From Planctomycetota bacterium (GTDB lineage: Bacteria; Planctomycetota; UBA8742; UBA2392): a stretch of DNA of 64,000 nt. The notes below the pieces were generated by a model. It made no database searches. It was not told the DNA's origin and worked only from the letters and a program-made list of their open reading frames with translations. Position 1 is the first letter of the stretch, and each line of letters opens with the position of its first letter. Position numbers and translations under genes: made by a program. Below, piece after piece: positions 39,301 to 46,364 of this stretch. The stretch lies in the NCBI GenBank assembly GCA_027493625.1, contig JAOSKM010000003.1:248001-312000 (forward strand), read 5' to 3'.

Positions 39301-39320
39301 TGGGTGAGTCATAGGGTGAG
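39301..39320 (+). promoter_or_regulatory. E1 right integrase arm-site candidate
   Basis: TGGGTGAGTCATAGGGTGAG matches the left-end copy at 16771-16790 in 17 of 20 positions, in the same orientation, with GGTGAG hexamers again 12 bp apart. An inverted partial copy (TTTCACCCACC) follows near 39332. Confidence 0.5.
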
Positions 39321-39378
39321 TTGAGATTTTTCTTTCACCCACCAATCCGCCCAAGAACCGCTTGAAATGCGCTGGTGT

Positions 39379-39454
<76 letters not shown>

Positions 39455-40174
39455 GCTATTTCTAGGCGTTTATGGCTGTTTCCGCTTTGGTGAGTGTATT
39501 GAGAGTACACGTTTCGGTACACGCTTACGCCCGAAATTCGCAGGAATTCCCGTTTCTCCGGCCACTGATTTTCTGCGGACGGCCTTTCGGCAATTGCTCT
39601 TTGTTCCGGCTGCATCGTGACCCATGCGAGGATTTTCCGGAGCGCCGTTCGCGGCAGTCTCTCGCCTTCAAACGGCTGTGGGTGCTATAGTCCTTGTTGT
39701 CCTTTGGCATTGGTCCAGAGGCGCAGTAATTCGAAAAGGAAAATAGTCCGGCAGGGCCGGGCAACACAGAACACGACAACGCCAATCTTGTTTGCGGCAG
39801 TTCCGAATCCAGCAGATTCAGCGTGCATAGACCGCAAGCACCAAGGCGTCCCGAATGGGGCGCACTTGGTTGCTTGCATCTGTGCAAGGGCCCCTGCTGG
39901 AGCCCGGAACTGTGCAGCGCCGGGTGCGTCCTCTGTATTTTCCGAGCATTTTGGCGTGCTTCCCGCAACGGCTGGCATCGGCGGTTGGGGACCTCGCATG
40001 GCGCACGTCTTTTCAATTCTTTTCTGGCTGCTCTGCGCGGCAATCGACTCCACACCGCTTGCGATTACTTTCGGACTGGCTGCCGTCAGCTAGTTCGCCT
40101 TTTGAGCGCCGGATGCGCTCAAGGTCAGCGTGCGCCTCTCGCCAGCGAGCGGAGGTCGGGAAAGGAAGTGGTGC
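39455..40174. other. E2 left-end non-coding region
   Basis: 720 bases without a gene I can support. It holds the left arm-site candidate at 39504-39530 and a hairpin with arms 39834-39845 and 39865-39877 (12 pairs, one bulge). Open frames on both strands give peptides with no recognisable features. Confidence 0.4.
39504..39530 (+). promoter_or_regulatory. E2 left integrase arm-site candidate
   Basis: Two GTACACG heptamers, 12 bp apart (39505 and 39517), are followed by CTTACGC. The same arrangement recurs in the same orientation at 44459-44485 near the other end of E2. Confidence 0.5.
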
Positions 40175-40630
40175 ATGATCCATCGGAAAGTGTTCGGCGT
40201 ACTGGCGGTGTCGGTGCTTCTGTTTGTTGTTGCCGCTTGCGTGTCTGGCGGGAAGTCGGACGCCCAACGAGAGCGTGAATCGGAGCGGCGTGAGGCCGAA
40301 GCTGAGCGGAAGGCCAAAAACGAACGTGACGTATACGAGCGGACGGAGAAAGCTGCGAAGCAAGAGGCAGAAGCAAAGGAAGCTGACAGGCTCAGGAGGA
40401 TTGAGAGTCAGCCGGAGAGCGTGCGTGAACTGATTCTCGCACACCAAGTTACGTTGGGCATGACCGCCGAACAGGTTGAACTATCTTGGGGCCCTCCGCA
40501 TACGAAGAACCGCACGGTCACGAAGTACGGTGTGAGCGAACAATGGGTTTACGGTTACGCTGACCGTTGGTCTGACACCACCCGCTACCTCTACTTCGAC
40601 GACGACATACTTACTTCGTGGCAAGAGTAG
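40175..40630 (+). CDS. Lipoprotein with BamE/SmpA-like C-terminal domain
   Basis: A protein of 151 residues. The lipoprotein signal is MIHRKVFGVLAVSVLLFVVA with lipobox VAAC. A highly charged Arg/Glu/Lys helix of about 55 residues follows, then VTLGMTAEQVELSWGPPHTK, a typical start of the BamE/SmpA-like fold (GM--EQV-W-G-P), and WVYGYADRWSDTTRYLYFD. BamE-like domains usually bind at the outer membrane or envelope complexes. The start has AAAGGA about eight bases upstream. It is the first of three envelope genes in E2. Confidence 0.75.
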   Translation: MIHRKVFGVLAVSVLLFVVAACVSGGKSDAQRERESERREAEAERKAKNERDVYERTEKAAKQEAEAKEADRLRRIESQPESVRELILAHQVTLGMTAEQVELSWGPPHTKNRTVTKYGVSEQWVYGYADRWSDTTRYLYFDDDILTSWQE

Positions 40631-40645
40631 CAGGGGAGGAAGGCC

Positions 40646-40807
40646 ATGATTCGCCTGCTGTTCATTGTCTGCACCCTGCTATTGACCATCGGCGGAGTGA
40701 TCGGGTTTCTTGTGACCTCTGGTTGGGCGGCAGCGGGTTGGCTTTGCTTTGCAATTGTCTGTGGCTTCCTGTTTTTGCTGGGCCTACTGCCTGATGCCAT
40801 GAGCTAG
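40646..40807 (+). CDS. Small two-helix membrane protein
   Basis: A protein of 53 residues starting MIRLLFIVCTLLLTIGGVIG, with a second hydrophobic segment (WLCFAIVCGFLFLLGLL) and a short PDAMS tail. A strong ribosome-binding site (GAGGAA) precedes the ATG, and the gene starts 15 bp after the lipoprotein stop, so it is probably co-translated. No homologue is recognised. Confidence 0.65.
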   Translation: MIRLLFIVCTLLLTIGGVIGFLVTSGWAAAGWLCFAIVCGFLFLLGLLPDAMS

Positions 40808-40888
40808 ATATTTCCTTGGCCTGAACGTTCGCCCCGGTGGGCAACGGAAGTAGCATCGGTACCATCCCTGTTTTGGTCTGTCGGAGTG

Positions 40889-41653
40889 ATGAACATGCAG
40901 AATACCCTCGTGCTTGCGTTTGGCGGCGTTGCCTTGTTGGTTGCTCTTGCCTTCCTTCTGGATGGCCGGATTCGGGCTGACGACTCCGAACGGGCAGCCC
41001 TTGAGAAACAGGTTCAAGAGGCGGAAACCGCTTACAAGGATGCGTACAGAAAATACAGCGAGCTACGCGGCAAATTGCTCGCTGCCCAGCACAAGGAGTC
41101 GCCGTATTCCGGTGAGCTTGAGCGAGCAAGGAAGCAAGTATCCGGCGAGCGGGGTTTTTCGGCAGACAGGCTCGCCATCACCGGCGACACCCTCGAAGTT
41201 GGGGACCTCAGAGTCAGCCTCCAGTCTTTCGGCAAGGAAAATCGAAAGCTGCAAAAGAAGGAGATCGTTGGCGAGCCAACCAAGTTCGAGCGCGAGTTGT
41301 GGGGCGCGTTGGTGAAGATTGAAAACACCTCTGAAGGGCGAATCATTACGCCTTTTCAAGAGTCGAGCATGTTTTCCAAGGTGACGGTGATCGACAGTTG
41401 GGACAACCGCGAAGTGCAGGCGAGTTTCGGCCTGTTCGATGAAGTACAGCCACAAGAAGGCGCGGGTTTTGAATTGGCGGGAACTGAGGTGCTCCCCGGT
41501 AAGACTGCGACGTTTTTGCTTGTGGTGAGTGACCTCAAGGTGCTGAATTTCGATTACGTCACGATCAAGATGGAGGTAATGCCATCGAACAAGGGCAAGG
41601 CGGAGACCGTTTATTTCGTGGTGCCCAAAGACAAAGTAGTCGGGTTGAAGTAA
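40889..41653 (+). CDS. Membrane-anchored coiled-coil protein with beta-rich C-terminal domain
   Basis: A protein of 254 residues. An N-terminal helix (TLVLAFGGVALLVALAFLL) is followed by a coiled coil at about residues 30-80 (ERAALEKQVQEAETAYKDAY). The C-terminal half (LWGALVKIENTSEGRIITPF, FLLVVSDLKVLNFDYVTIKM) resembles small immunoglobulin-like DUF4352-type domains. It is probably anchored in the inner membrane and faces outwards. Function is unknown; the cargo of E2 therefore looks envelope-directed. Confidence 0.65.
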   Translation: MNMQNTLVLAFGGVALLVALAFLLDGRIRADDSERAALEKQVQEAETAYKDAYRKYSELRGKLLAAQHKESPYSGELERARKQVSGERGFSADRLAITGDTLEVGDLRVSLQSFGKENRKLQKKEIVGEPTKFERELWGALVKIENTSEGRIITPFQESSMFSKVTVIDSWDNREVQASFGLFDEVQPQEGAGFELAGTEVLPGKTATFLLVVSDLKVLNFDYVTIKMEVMPSNKGKAETVYFVVPKDKVVGLK

Positions 41654-41679
41654 CCGGAATTTCCGGCGTTCGAGTTCGC

Positions 41680-42819
41680 CTAGCGTTCACCGCCGCTCAG
41701 AGGTTTGTTGGGCGGCGGTTGCACGATTGCCGCGCCGATTCTCAACACACCGCCTCCTGCACGATCAAGTGCACGCATGACTTCCCAGTCGCCCGTTTGC
41801 CAGAGATGCAGTGCCAGACCACTGCAAACGCTTCTGAGGGGCACTCTGGCCTTGTCTGGCGATACTGCAATGCGCTCCGCAGCCGCCAGTAGGGTCTCAC
41901 GGGCCTTGAGTCGGGCCGGGGCGAATTTTGTGTGCTCGAATGCGTGTACCAGTGCGCAAAGGCTCGCCACGGGCTCCCAGCCAGCAGACCATGCTCGCCA
42001 GTTCCAATGGTTCGTTGCCGCAACAAGTTCCCGCAACCGGGCAGGCGGGAGACCAATTGCCACGTTGCGCTTTCCCTTGCCGGACGCGCCTCGTGGTTGG
42101 TAGCCCGCGATAATCTTGGCGTGCGGCGTATCCTCGGTTCCCGTGAATATCTCCGCCAGTTCGATGCGCCGATGCTCGCGGCGCTTACCGTTGTCACTTA
42201 GTCCGGCAATTTCCTTGCGTGCGCACTGCCTCCATGCTGCCTGAAATTCCCGCTTGAGTTCAGGGACGGTAATTTCCGTGGCTTTGGGCGTGCCCGTGGC
42301 GATAGCGATCACGACGTGAAAGTGCGGGTTCCAGACTTTGTTGCCGGAGAATTCAACGTGCACGCTCCGAACGTAGTTCGCAACAAGCTGCTTCCAGAGT
42401 GTCCGCCTGCGAAGTCTGCGGAATGAGCTATCAAGGAGTGTCCGTAGCGAGCGCAGTTGATCGCCCTTGAGGTGCACCAAGGGCAGCGTGAGGTGGAACA
42501 CCCTTTGGCCGGTCGCCAGCGCATTCAGCATGGCCGAATAAATGCAAAACGACGCCTCGCTGCTGGCGACGCTCCAGCACGTCGGACACCACTTGAAGCC
42601 GCAAAAAAAGAAGCGGTGCCCTTTGGGGTCTTTCTCGGTGGTGACGTGCTTTTGATTTCCGCAGTCGATTACGCGCCTTGCCTCGTACTTCAATCCGGCT
42701 GCCGAAAGTTGCGCGGCAAACGCTACTCGCTCTTTCCTTGTCCGTTCAAACACGCTACCCGCTTCATGCTGGTACTCAGTTGACCTAAAGCGCGTAGTAT
42801 TGTTTGAGCGGGCGACCAT
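41680..42819 (-). CDS. rep: Rolling-circle replication initiator Rep (HUH endonuclease)
   Basis: A protein of 379 residues. The HUH motif is in WNPHFHVVIAI (two metal-binding histidines); an upstream FFCGFKWCPTC resembles the zinc-binding cysteines of Rep_1-family (pC194/pUB110-type) initiators, as does RVFHLTLPLVHLKGDQLRSL. A candidate catalytic tyrosine is in IIAGYQPRGASGKGK. Rep nicks a double-strand origin and starts rolling-circle replication. The ATG at 42819 has AAGGA eight bases upstream. The origin is probably in the adjoining gap. Confidence 0.82.
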   Translation of the reverse strand: MVARSNNTTRFRSTEYQHEAGSVFERTRKERVAFAAQLSAAGLKYEARRVIDCGNQKHVTTEKDPKGHRFFFCGFKWCPTCWSVASSEASFCIYSAMLNALATGQRVFHLTLPLVHLKGDQLRSLRTLLDSSFRRLRRRTLWKQLVANYVRSVHVEFSGNKVWNPHFHVVIAIATGTPKATEITVPELKREFQAAWRQCARKEIAGLSDNGKRREHRRIELAEIFTGTEDTPHAKIIAGYQPRGASGKGKRNVAIGLPPARLRELVAATNHWNWRAWSAGWEPVASLCALVHAFEHTKFAPARLKARETLLAAAERIAVSPDKARVPLRSVCSGLALHLWQTGDWEVMRALDRAGGGVLRIGAAIVQPPPNKPLSGGER

Positions 42820-43088
42820 GACGCATTTCCTTGCGTCCGGCGATTGCCCTGCTACACCGTAGGTACGGGTTGGGCGTGCACGGACACGCTTTGCCTGCTT
42901 CCTGCCCCCGCTCGGCATAGCTGGGGCAGGTTTCTTTGGTCCGGACAATCTGAGGCAGGCTTGCCAAGCGGTCAAGGCAAGTTTCGAGAACTGCGCAAAG
43001 AAACACCGACAAGCGGGCATACGTGGCTGTCGGTGTCGGGTTGCGGTGGGCTTTGCAGCCGCATTTTTTGCGGAGCGCAACGGGACAA
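42820..43088. other. Candidate rolling-circle origin region of E2
   Basis: The gap between rep and int has several hairpins: CCTGCCCC...GGGGCAGG near 42903-42930, CTTGCC...GGCAAG near 42960-42980, a perfect CACCGACA...TGTCGGTG near 43005-43036, and CCGCATTTTTTGCGG near 43060-43075. Double-strand origins of Rep_1 replicons commonly lie next to rep and contain such stems. No nick site is proven. Confidence 0.4.
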
Positions 43089-44420
43089 TTAGCGAACGCC
43101 GGGAGAAACGCCCGTCTCCTGTTCGATGCGCTGTAAGGCTTGTTCAACAACCGGCGTAAGGCCCATTGCCGCCTCGATAGACTTTGCCCGAATTCGCTCC
43201 AGCACTTGTGCGCGATAGAATCGCTCCGCGACGGCACTGCCATGCCCCTGCCACAATGCAGCCACGGCGGGAGGCACGCCAATCGACGCGGCGTAGCTGG
43301 TGAAATTCTGCCGTAGTGACTGCGGGTTTACGCGGATGCCGGTTTTCTCGCGCAGCCCATACCACGCGGTTTGGGAAAATGAGGGCGGTTGTTTTCCGGA
43401 ACTGGGCAGCACGTATTTTCCCGTGGCCAGTGCATTCCAGACGCCAAGGAGATCGGCAAACGTCGGAGCAATTTCTCCCTCCGGAGCGTCCCGCAGTGCC
43501 ACGATTCGCGACCGTCCGGTTTTCTGTGCGTAGAATGTGATGCGCCCGCGCAACACGTCAACGTCTTTCCATTCGAGCGCCAGTGCTTCACCCAAGCGAC
43601 AACCCGTAAGTGCCAGTAGCAGGAACAGCCGCGACACGGGAGTATCCGGGCGGGCGGATACGGACTGCTTGTGCACTGCCTTTGTGCCGTCCCTGCCCTT
43701 TCGCTCCACTTCAATTACGGGCATCTCCTCCGCCTTCATGGCTGCGGTTACGAATCCACTCAGTTCTTTGGATGTAAACGCGACTGGGGCGTCGGCATCA
43801 GTTGGTGTCGCCCGGAACGCGGAGACAAGCAGAGGAAAATCCGGAAATCGTGGTGGCCGTTGATCGTTGATGAAACCGATGCAAGCCCGAAGGTGCCGCT
43901 TGTGCTTGTTGACCGTGGCGGCACGCCGAATTACTTGCCGATTGCCGTGGTAGGTTTTTTCCGTCGCGAGAAAATCAAAGAACCGCTCAAGCAGTCGGCG
44001 GTCAAGCTCGCCTGTAGCCAGCTTGCTCTTGCCTTGCTTGGTAAGCCATCGCTTGAATCTGTCGGCGGTGTCTGCACCGTTCTTGACCGTTTCGGCAGCC
44101 AGCCCGATTCGTTGCTTGCTTCTTGCACTCCGGAGTTCACCCTGTTGGTCAAGGTGGCCAACGTAAGCGTCAATTTCCGCCACCAGCGATGCGTCGTATG
44201 CGAGTACGCCTCCGCGTTTTTTTGCCTCGCCTTTGTCCAACGCTTCTTTATCGCGGTACTCCTTGAGAAGGGCAGTCCGCTCTTTCGCGTTGGTTGCTTC
44301 GTGGTGCTCGCACTTGATGCGCGTTGGTTTGCCTTCTTTTGCCTTGGTGTAGTCCCGGTAGAAAATCCACCATTCACCCCGCCAATTCACTAAGCGGGCT
44401 GTTTTTCGAGGCATCGGCAT
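43089..44420 (-). CDS. int: E2 tyrosine recombinase/integrase
   Basis: A protein of 443 residues. The catalytic domain has LTGCRLGEALALEWKDVD (Arg I), YAQKTGRSRIVAL (lysine), SLRQNFTSYAASIG (Arg II; the usual first His of HxxR is replaced), LWQGHG and AERFYRAQ (His and nucleophilic Tyr). The N-terminal region (LVNWRGEWWIFYRDYTKAKE) is an arm-binding type domain. The ATG at 44420 is chosen because GGAG lies five bases upstream. It lies next to the right att site, mirror-image to the E1 integrase. Confidence 0.88.
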   Translation of the reverse strand: MPMPRKTARLVNWRGEWWIFYRDYTKAKEGKPTRIKCEHHEATNAKERTALLKEYRDKEALDKGEAKKRGGVLAYDASLVAEIDAYVGHLDQQGELRSARSKQRIGLAAETVKNGADTADRFKRWLTKQGKSKLATGELDRRLLERFFDFLATEKTYHGNRQVIRRAATVNKHKRHLRACIGFINDQRPPRFPDFPLLVSAFRATPTDADAPVAFTSKELSGFVTAAMKAEEMPVIEVERKGRDGTKAVHKQSVSARPDTPVSRLFLLLALTGCRLGEALALEWKDVDVLRGRITFYAQKTGRSRIVALRDAPEGEIAPTFADLLGVWNALATGKYVLPSSGKQPPSFSQTAWYGLREKTGIRVNPQSLRQNFTSYAASIGVPPAVAALWQGHGSAVAERFYRAQVLERIRAKSIEAAMGLTPVVEQALQRIEQETGVSPGVR

Positions 44421-44458
44421 ATGCGCTCCAATCGTGTCCAGAAAATGGGTACTTACAT

Positions 44459-44485
44459 GGTACACGAATTAGTACACGCTTGCGC
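44459..44485 (+). promoter_or_regulatory. E2 right integrase arm-site candidate
   Basis: Two GTACACG copies (44460 and 44472), again 12 bp apart and followed by CTTGCGC, match the left-end array at 39504-39530. It also lies just upstream of the E2 int start, so it could double as an int operator. Confidence 0.5.
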
Positions 44486-44606
44486 AAGCAAAGCCGAAAA
44501 TACAATAAGGGCCTCAGTGGGGCCCTTGGAGCGCATAAGCGCCTATTTTCAGGGGTATTTTCCGGGTCCGGCTCATGCCGGGAAGTGCTCAAAAATTCGC
44601 TGGTAA

Positions 44607-44654
44607 GGACTCATAATCCCTTGGTTCCGGGTTCGAATCCCGGCGGGCCCACCA
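44607..44654 (+). pseudogene. tRNA(CAU) 3' half, right junction of E2
   Basis: GGACTCATAA plus the entire 3' half of the tRNA to CCA. It differs from the intact copy only at one T-stem pair (CCGGG...CCCGG versus GCGGG...CCCGC). The sequence before the core is unrelated to a tRNA 5' half. This is the presumed original chromosomal 3' end. Confidence 0.85.
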
Positions 44655-44864
44655 GACTTCGCCAAGGCTTCGTCAGGCGGGCCAGACTTCGCCAAGGCTT
44701 CGTCAGGCGGGCCAGACTTCGCCAAGGCTTCGTCAGGCGGGCCAGACTTCGCCAAGGCTTCGTCAGGCGGGCCAGACTTCGCCAAGGCTTCGTCAGGCGG
44801 GCCGGACTTCGCCAAGGCTTTGTCAGGCGGGCCAGACTTCGCCAAGGCTTCGGCAGGCGGGCCG
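44655..44864. repeat. Seven tandem copies of a 30-bp repeat
   Basis: The unit GACTTCGCCAAGGCTTCGTC-AGGCGGGCCA is repeated seven times without gap; the last copies carry a few point changes. It begins on the first base after the tRNA CCA. All frames are open through it because 30 is a multiple of 3, giving DFAKASSGGP or its reverse PPDEALAKSG. I see no start signal and do not call a gene. Confidence 0.85.
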
Positions 44865-44933
44865 GAATGCCCCGTTTCGGGCTGTCCTGCTGGTGCGCGC
44901 CGAAGACTTGGCGAATGCGGGCTGCTTCCACAC

Positions 44934-45533
44934 TCACTTCTGCAGCACCCAGGTCGCCATGGCTCGCTGGTTCTGGACGTTTACCGTCTTGATCGGCTCA
45001 AGCTGCTTTGCGCCGAGCTTCTGAGTCAACTCCAGCATCTCTTCCAGGCTCAGCAGCAGGATGTCCCACCTGGTGCCGGGCATGCGGTAACGGCCGTCCT
45101 CTAACGGAATGGCGTGCTGCTCCATGCTGAGGCTGGTTGCCACGCGCGTGAACCACACACCACCGGGCGCCAGCACCCGCCATGTCTCGGCCACCACCTG
45201 CTCGAGATCAGCACGGCTCGGCAGCACGTGAAGCAGCGCGTTGCAGATCACGCCCTGGAAGTGCGCATCCGGCCAGGGCAGCGCCGTAACCGAGCCGGCC
45301 ACGAGGTACTCCGCCGGCACGATGCCGGCATCCCGCACGCGCGCGATGGCCGCGGCGTCGGTGTCGATGCCGAATACTTCGAAACCATTGCGCCCGAACC
45401 AGGCCAGGTTGCGACCCGCGCCGCAGCCCGCATCCAGGATGCGCGAGCCGGGCGCGAAGCGGCCTTTCAGCACCTGGTCGAGCAGGTAGATGTCCATGCC
45501 CGCCAGCTCTTGGTTCAAGGCCTCTGCATCCAT
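44934..45533 (-). CDS. Class I SAM-dependent methyltransferase
   Basis: A protein of 199 residues. Motif I is ILDAGCGAGRNLAWFGRNG, followed by VFGIDTDAAAI (acidic residue of motif II) and VICNALLHVLPSRADLEQVV with RVLAPGGVWFTRV. This is the small tellurite-resistance/TehB-like or UbiE-like layout; the substrate is unknown. It diverges from sfsA with 48 bp between the start codons. Confidence 0.85.
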   Translation of the reverse strand: MDAEALNQELAGMDIYLLDQVLKGRFAPGSRILDAGCGAGRNLAWFGRNGFEVFGIDTDAAAIARVRDAGIVPAEYLVAGSVTALPWPDAHFQGVICNALLHVLPSRADLEQVVAETWRVLAPGGVWFTRVATSLSMEQHAIPLEDGRYRMPGTRWDILLLSLEEMLELTQKLGAKQLEPIKTVNVQNQRAMATWVLQK

Positions 45534-45581
45534 GTCGCGCTCCGTGTTATGGTGCAGCCGGATATACGCGGAATCACAGGC

Positions 45582-46358
45582 ATGTCGATCATCAAACTGA
45601 ATCTGCCCACGCTGGAAGGCACGCTGCTGGCGCGGCGCAACCGCTTCCTGGCCGACATCCGCCTGGCCGACGGCGCACTGGTCACGGCCATGTGCGCCAA
45701 CACCGGCAGCATGAAGAGCTGCGTTGAGCCCGGCCGGAAAGTAATAATCAGCGATAGTGAGAATGAGAGTCGTAAATATCGCTACACCTGGGAAATCATT
45801 CACATGGGCGAATCCTGGGTGAACGTCAACACCGGCATTTCCAACTCGTGCGTCGAACAATTCATTGCTGCCGACGCCGTGCCCGGGCTGGACGGCTACT
45901 CGTTCATCCGACGCGAAGTGAAGTACGGGCGCGACGGCCGCAGCCGCATCGATCTGCTGCTCAGCAACGACGCCCCGCCGAAGAAACGCAAGCGCGACCC
46001 GGAGCCGGAGCCGCGCTGCAAACCCAACGGCAAGCCCGACTGCTACGTCGAGGTGAAGAACACCTCCATGCGCGCGGGCGAACACTCGGTGTTCCCCGAT
46101 TCCGTCACCGAGCGCGGCCAGAAACACCTGATCGAGCTGACCCACCTGGTGCGCGAGCAGGGCCTGCGCGCGGCCATGGTCTACTTCTGCGGCCGTACCG
46201 ACACCTGCGCGTTCCGCCCGGCGGATGAAATCGACGCCCGCTACGGCAAGCTGCTGCGCGAGGCCGTGAACGCCGGCGTTGAGGTCTACCCGTTGCAGGT
46301 GGATTTCACGCCCGGGCAGATCAAGCTGGTGAAGCAGCTGCCGCTGGAACTGGAGTGA
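45582..46358 (+). CDS. sfsA: SfsA family protein
   Basis: A protein of 258 residues. It shows the SfsA order: FLADIRLADGALVTAMCANT, GSMKSCVEPG, TWEIIHMGESWVNVNTGISN, CYVEVKNTSMRAGEHSVFPD, SVTERGQKHLIEL and a C-terminal YPLQVDFTPGQIKLVKQLPL. SfsA was described as a sugar-fermentation stimulation protein in E. coli; the family is now thought to be a nuclease-like DNA-binding fold, with its true role unsettled. An insertion of charged residues (SNDAPPKKRKRDPEPEPRCK) precedes the EVKN core. Confidence 0.85.
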   Translation: MSIIKLNLPTLEGTLLARRNRFLADIRLADGALVTAMCANTGSMKSCVEPGRKVIISDSENESRKYRYTWEIIHMGESWVNVNTGISNSCVEQFIAADAVPGLDGYSFIRREVKYGRDGRSRIDLLLSNDAPPKKRKRDPEPEPRCKPNGKPDCYVEVKNTSMRAGEHSVFPDSVTERGQKHLIELTHLVREQGLRAAMVYFCGRTDTCAFRPADEIDARYGKLLREAVNAGVEVYPLQVDFTPGQIKLVKQLPLELE

Positions 46359-46364
46359 TCACCA

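Noticed and set aside
39525..40093. Overlapping open frames on both strands left of the E2 cargo
   Set aside because: No motif, no ribosome-binding site, and composition unlike neighbouring genes.
44655..44864. CRISPR array
   Set aside because: The 30-bp units are contiguous with no spacers, and no cas genes are present.
44573..44937. Repeat-encoded open frames on the minus strand (PPDEALAKSG units)
   Set aside because: The 30-bp unit is open in several frames because its length is a multiple of three; there is no start signal and the frames cross the tRNA fragment.
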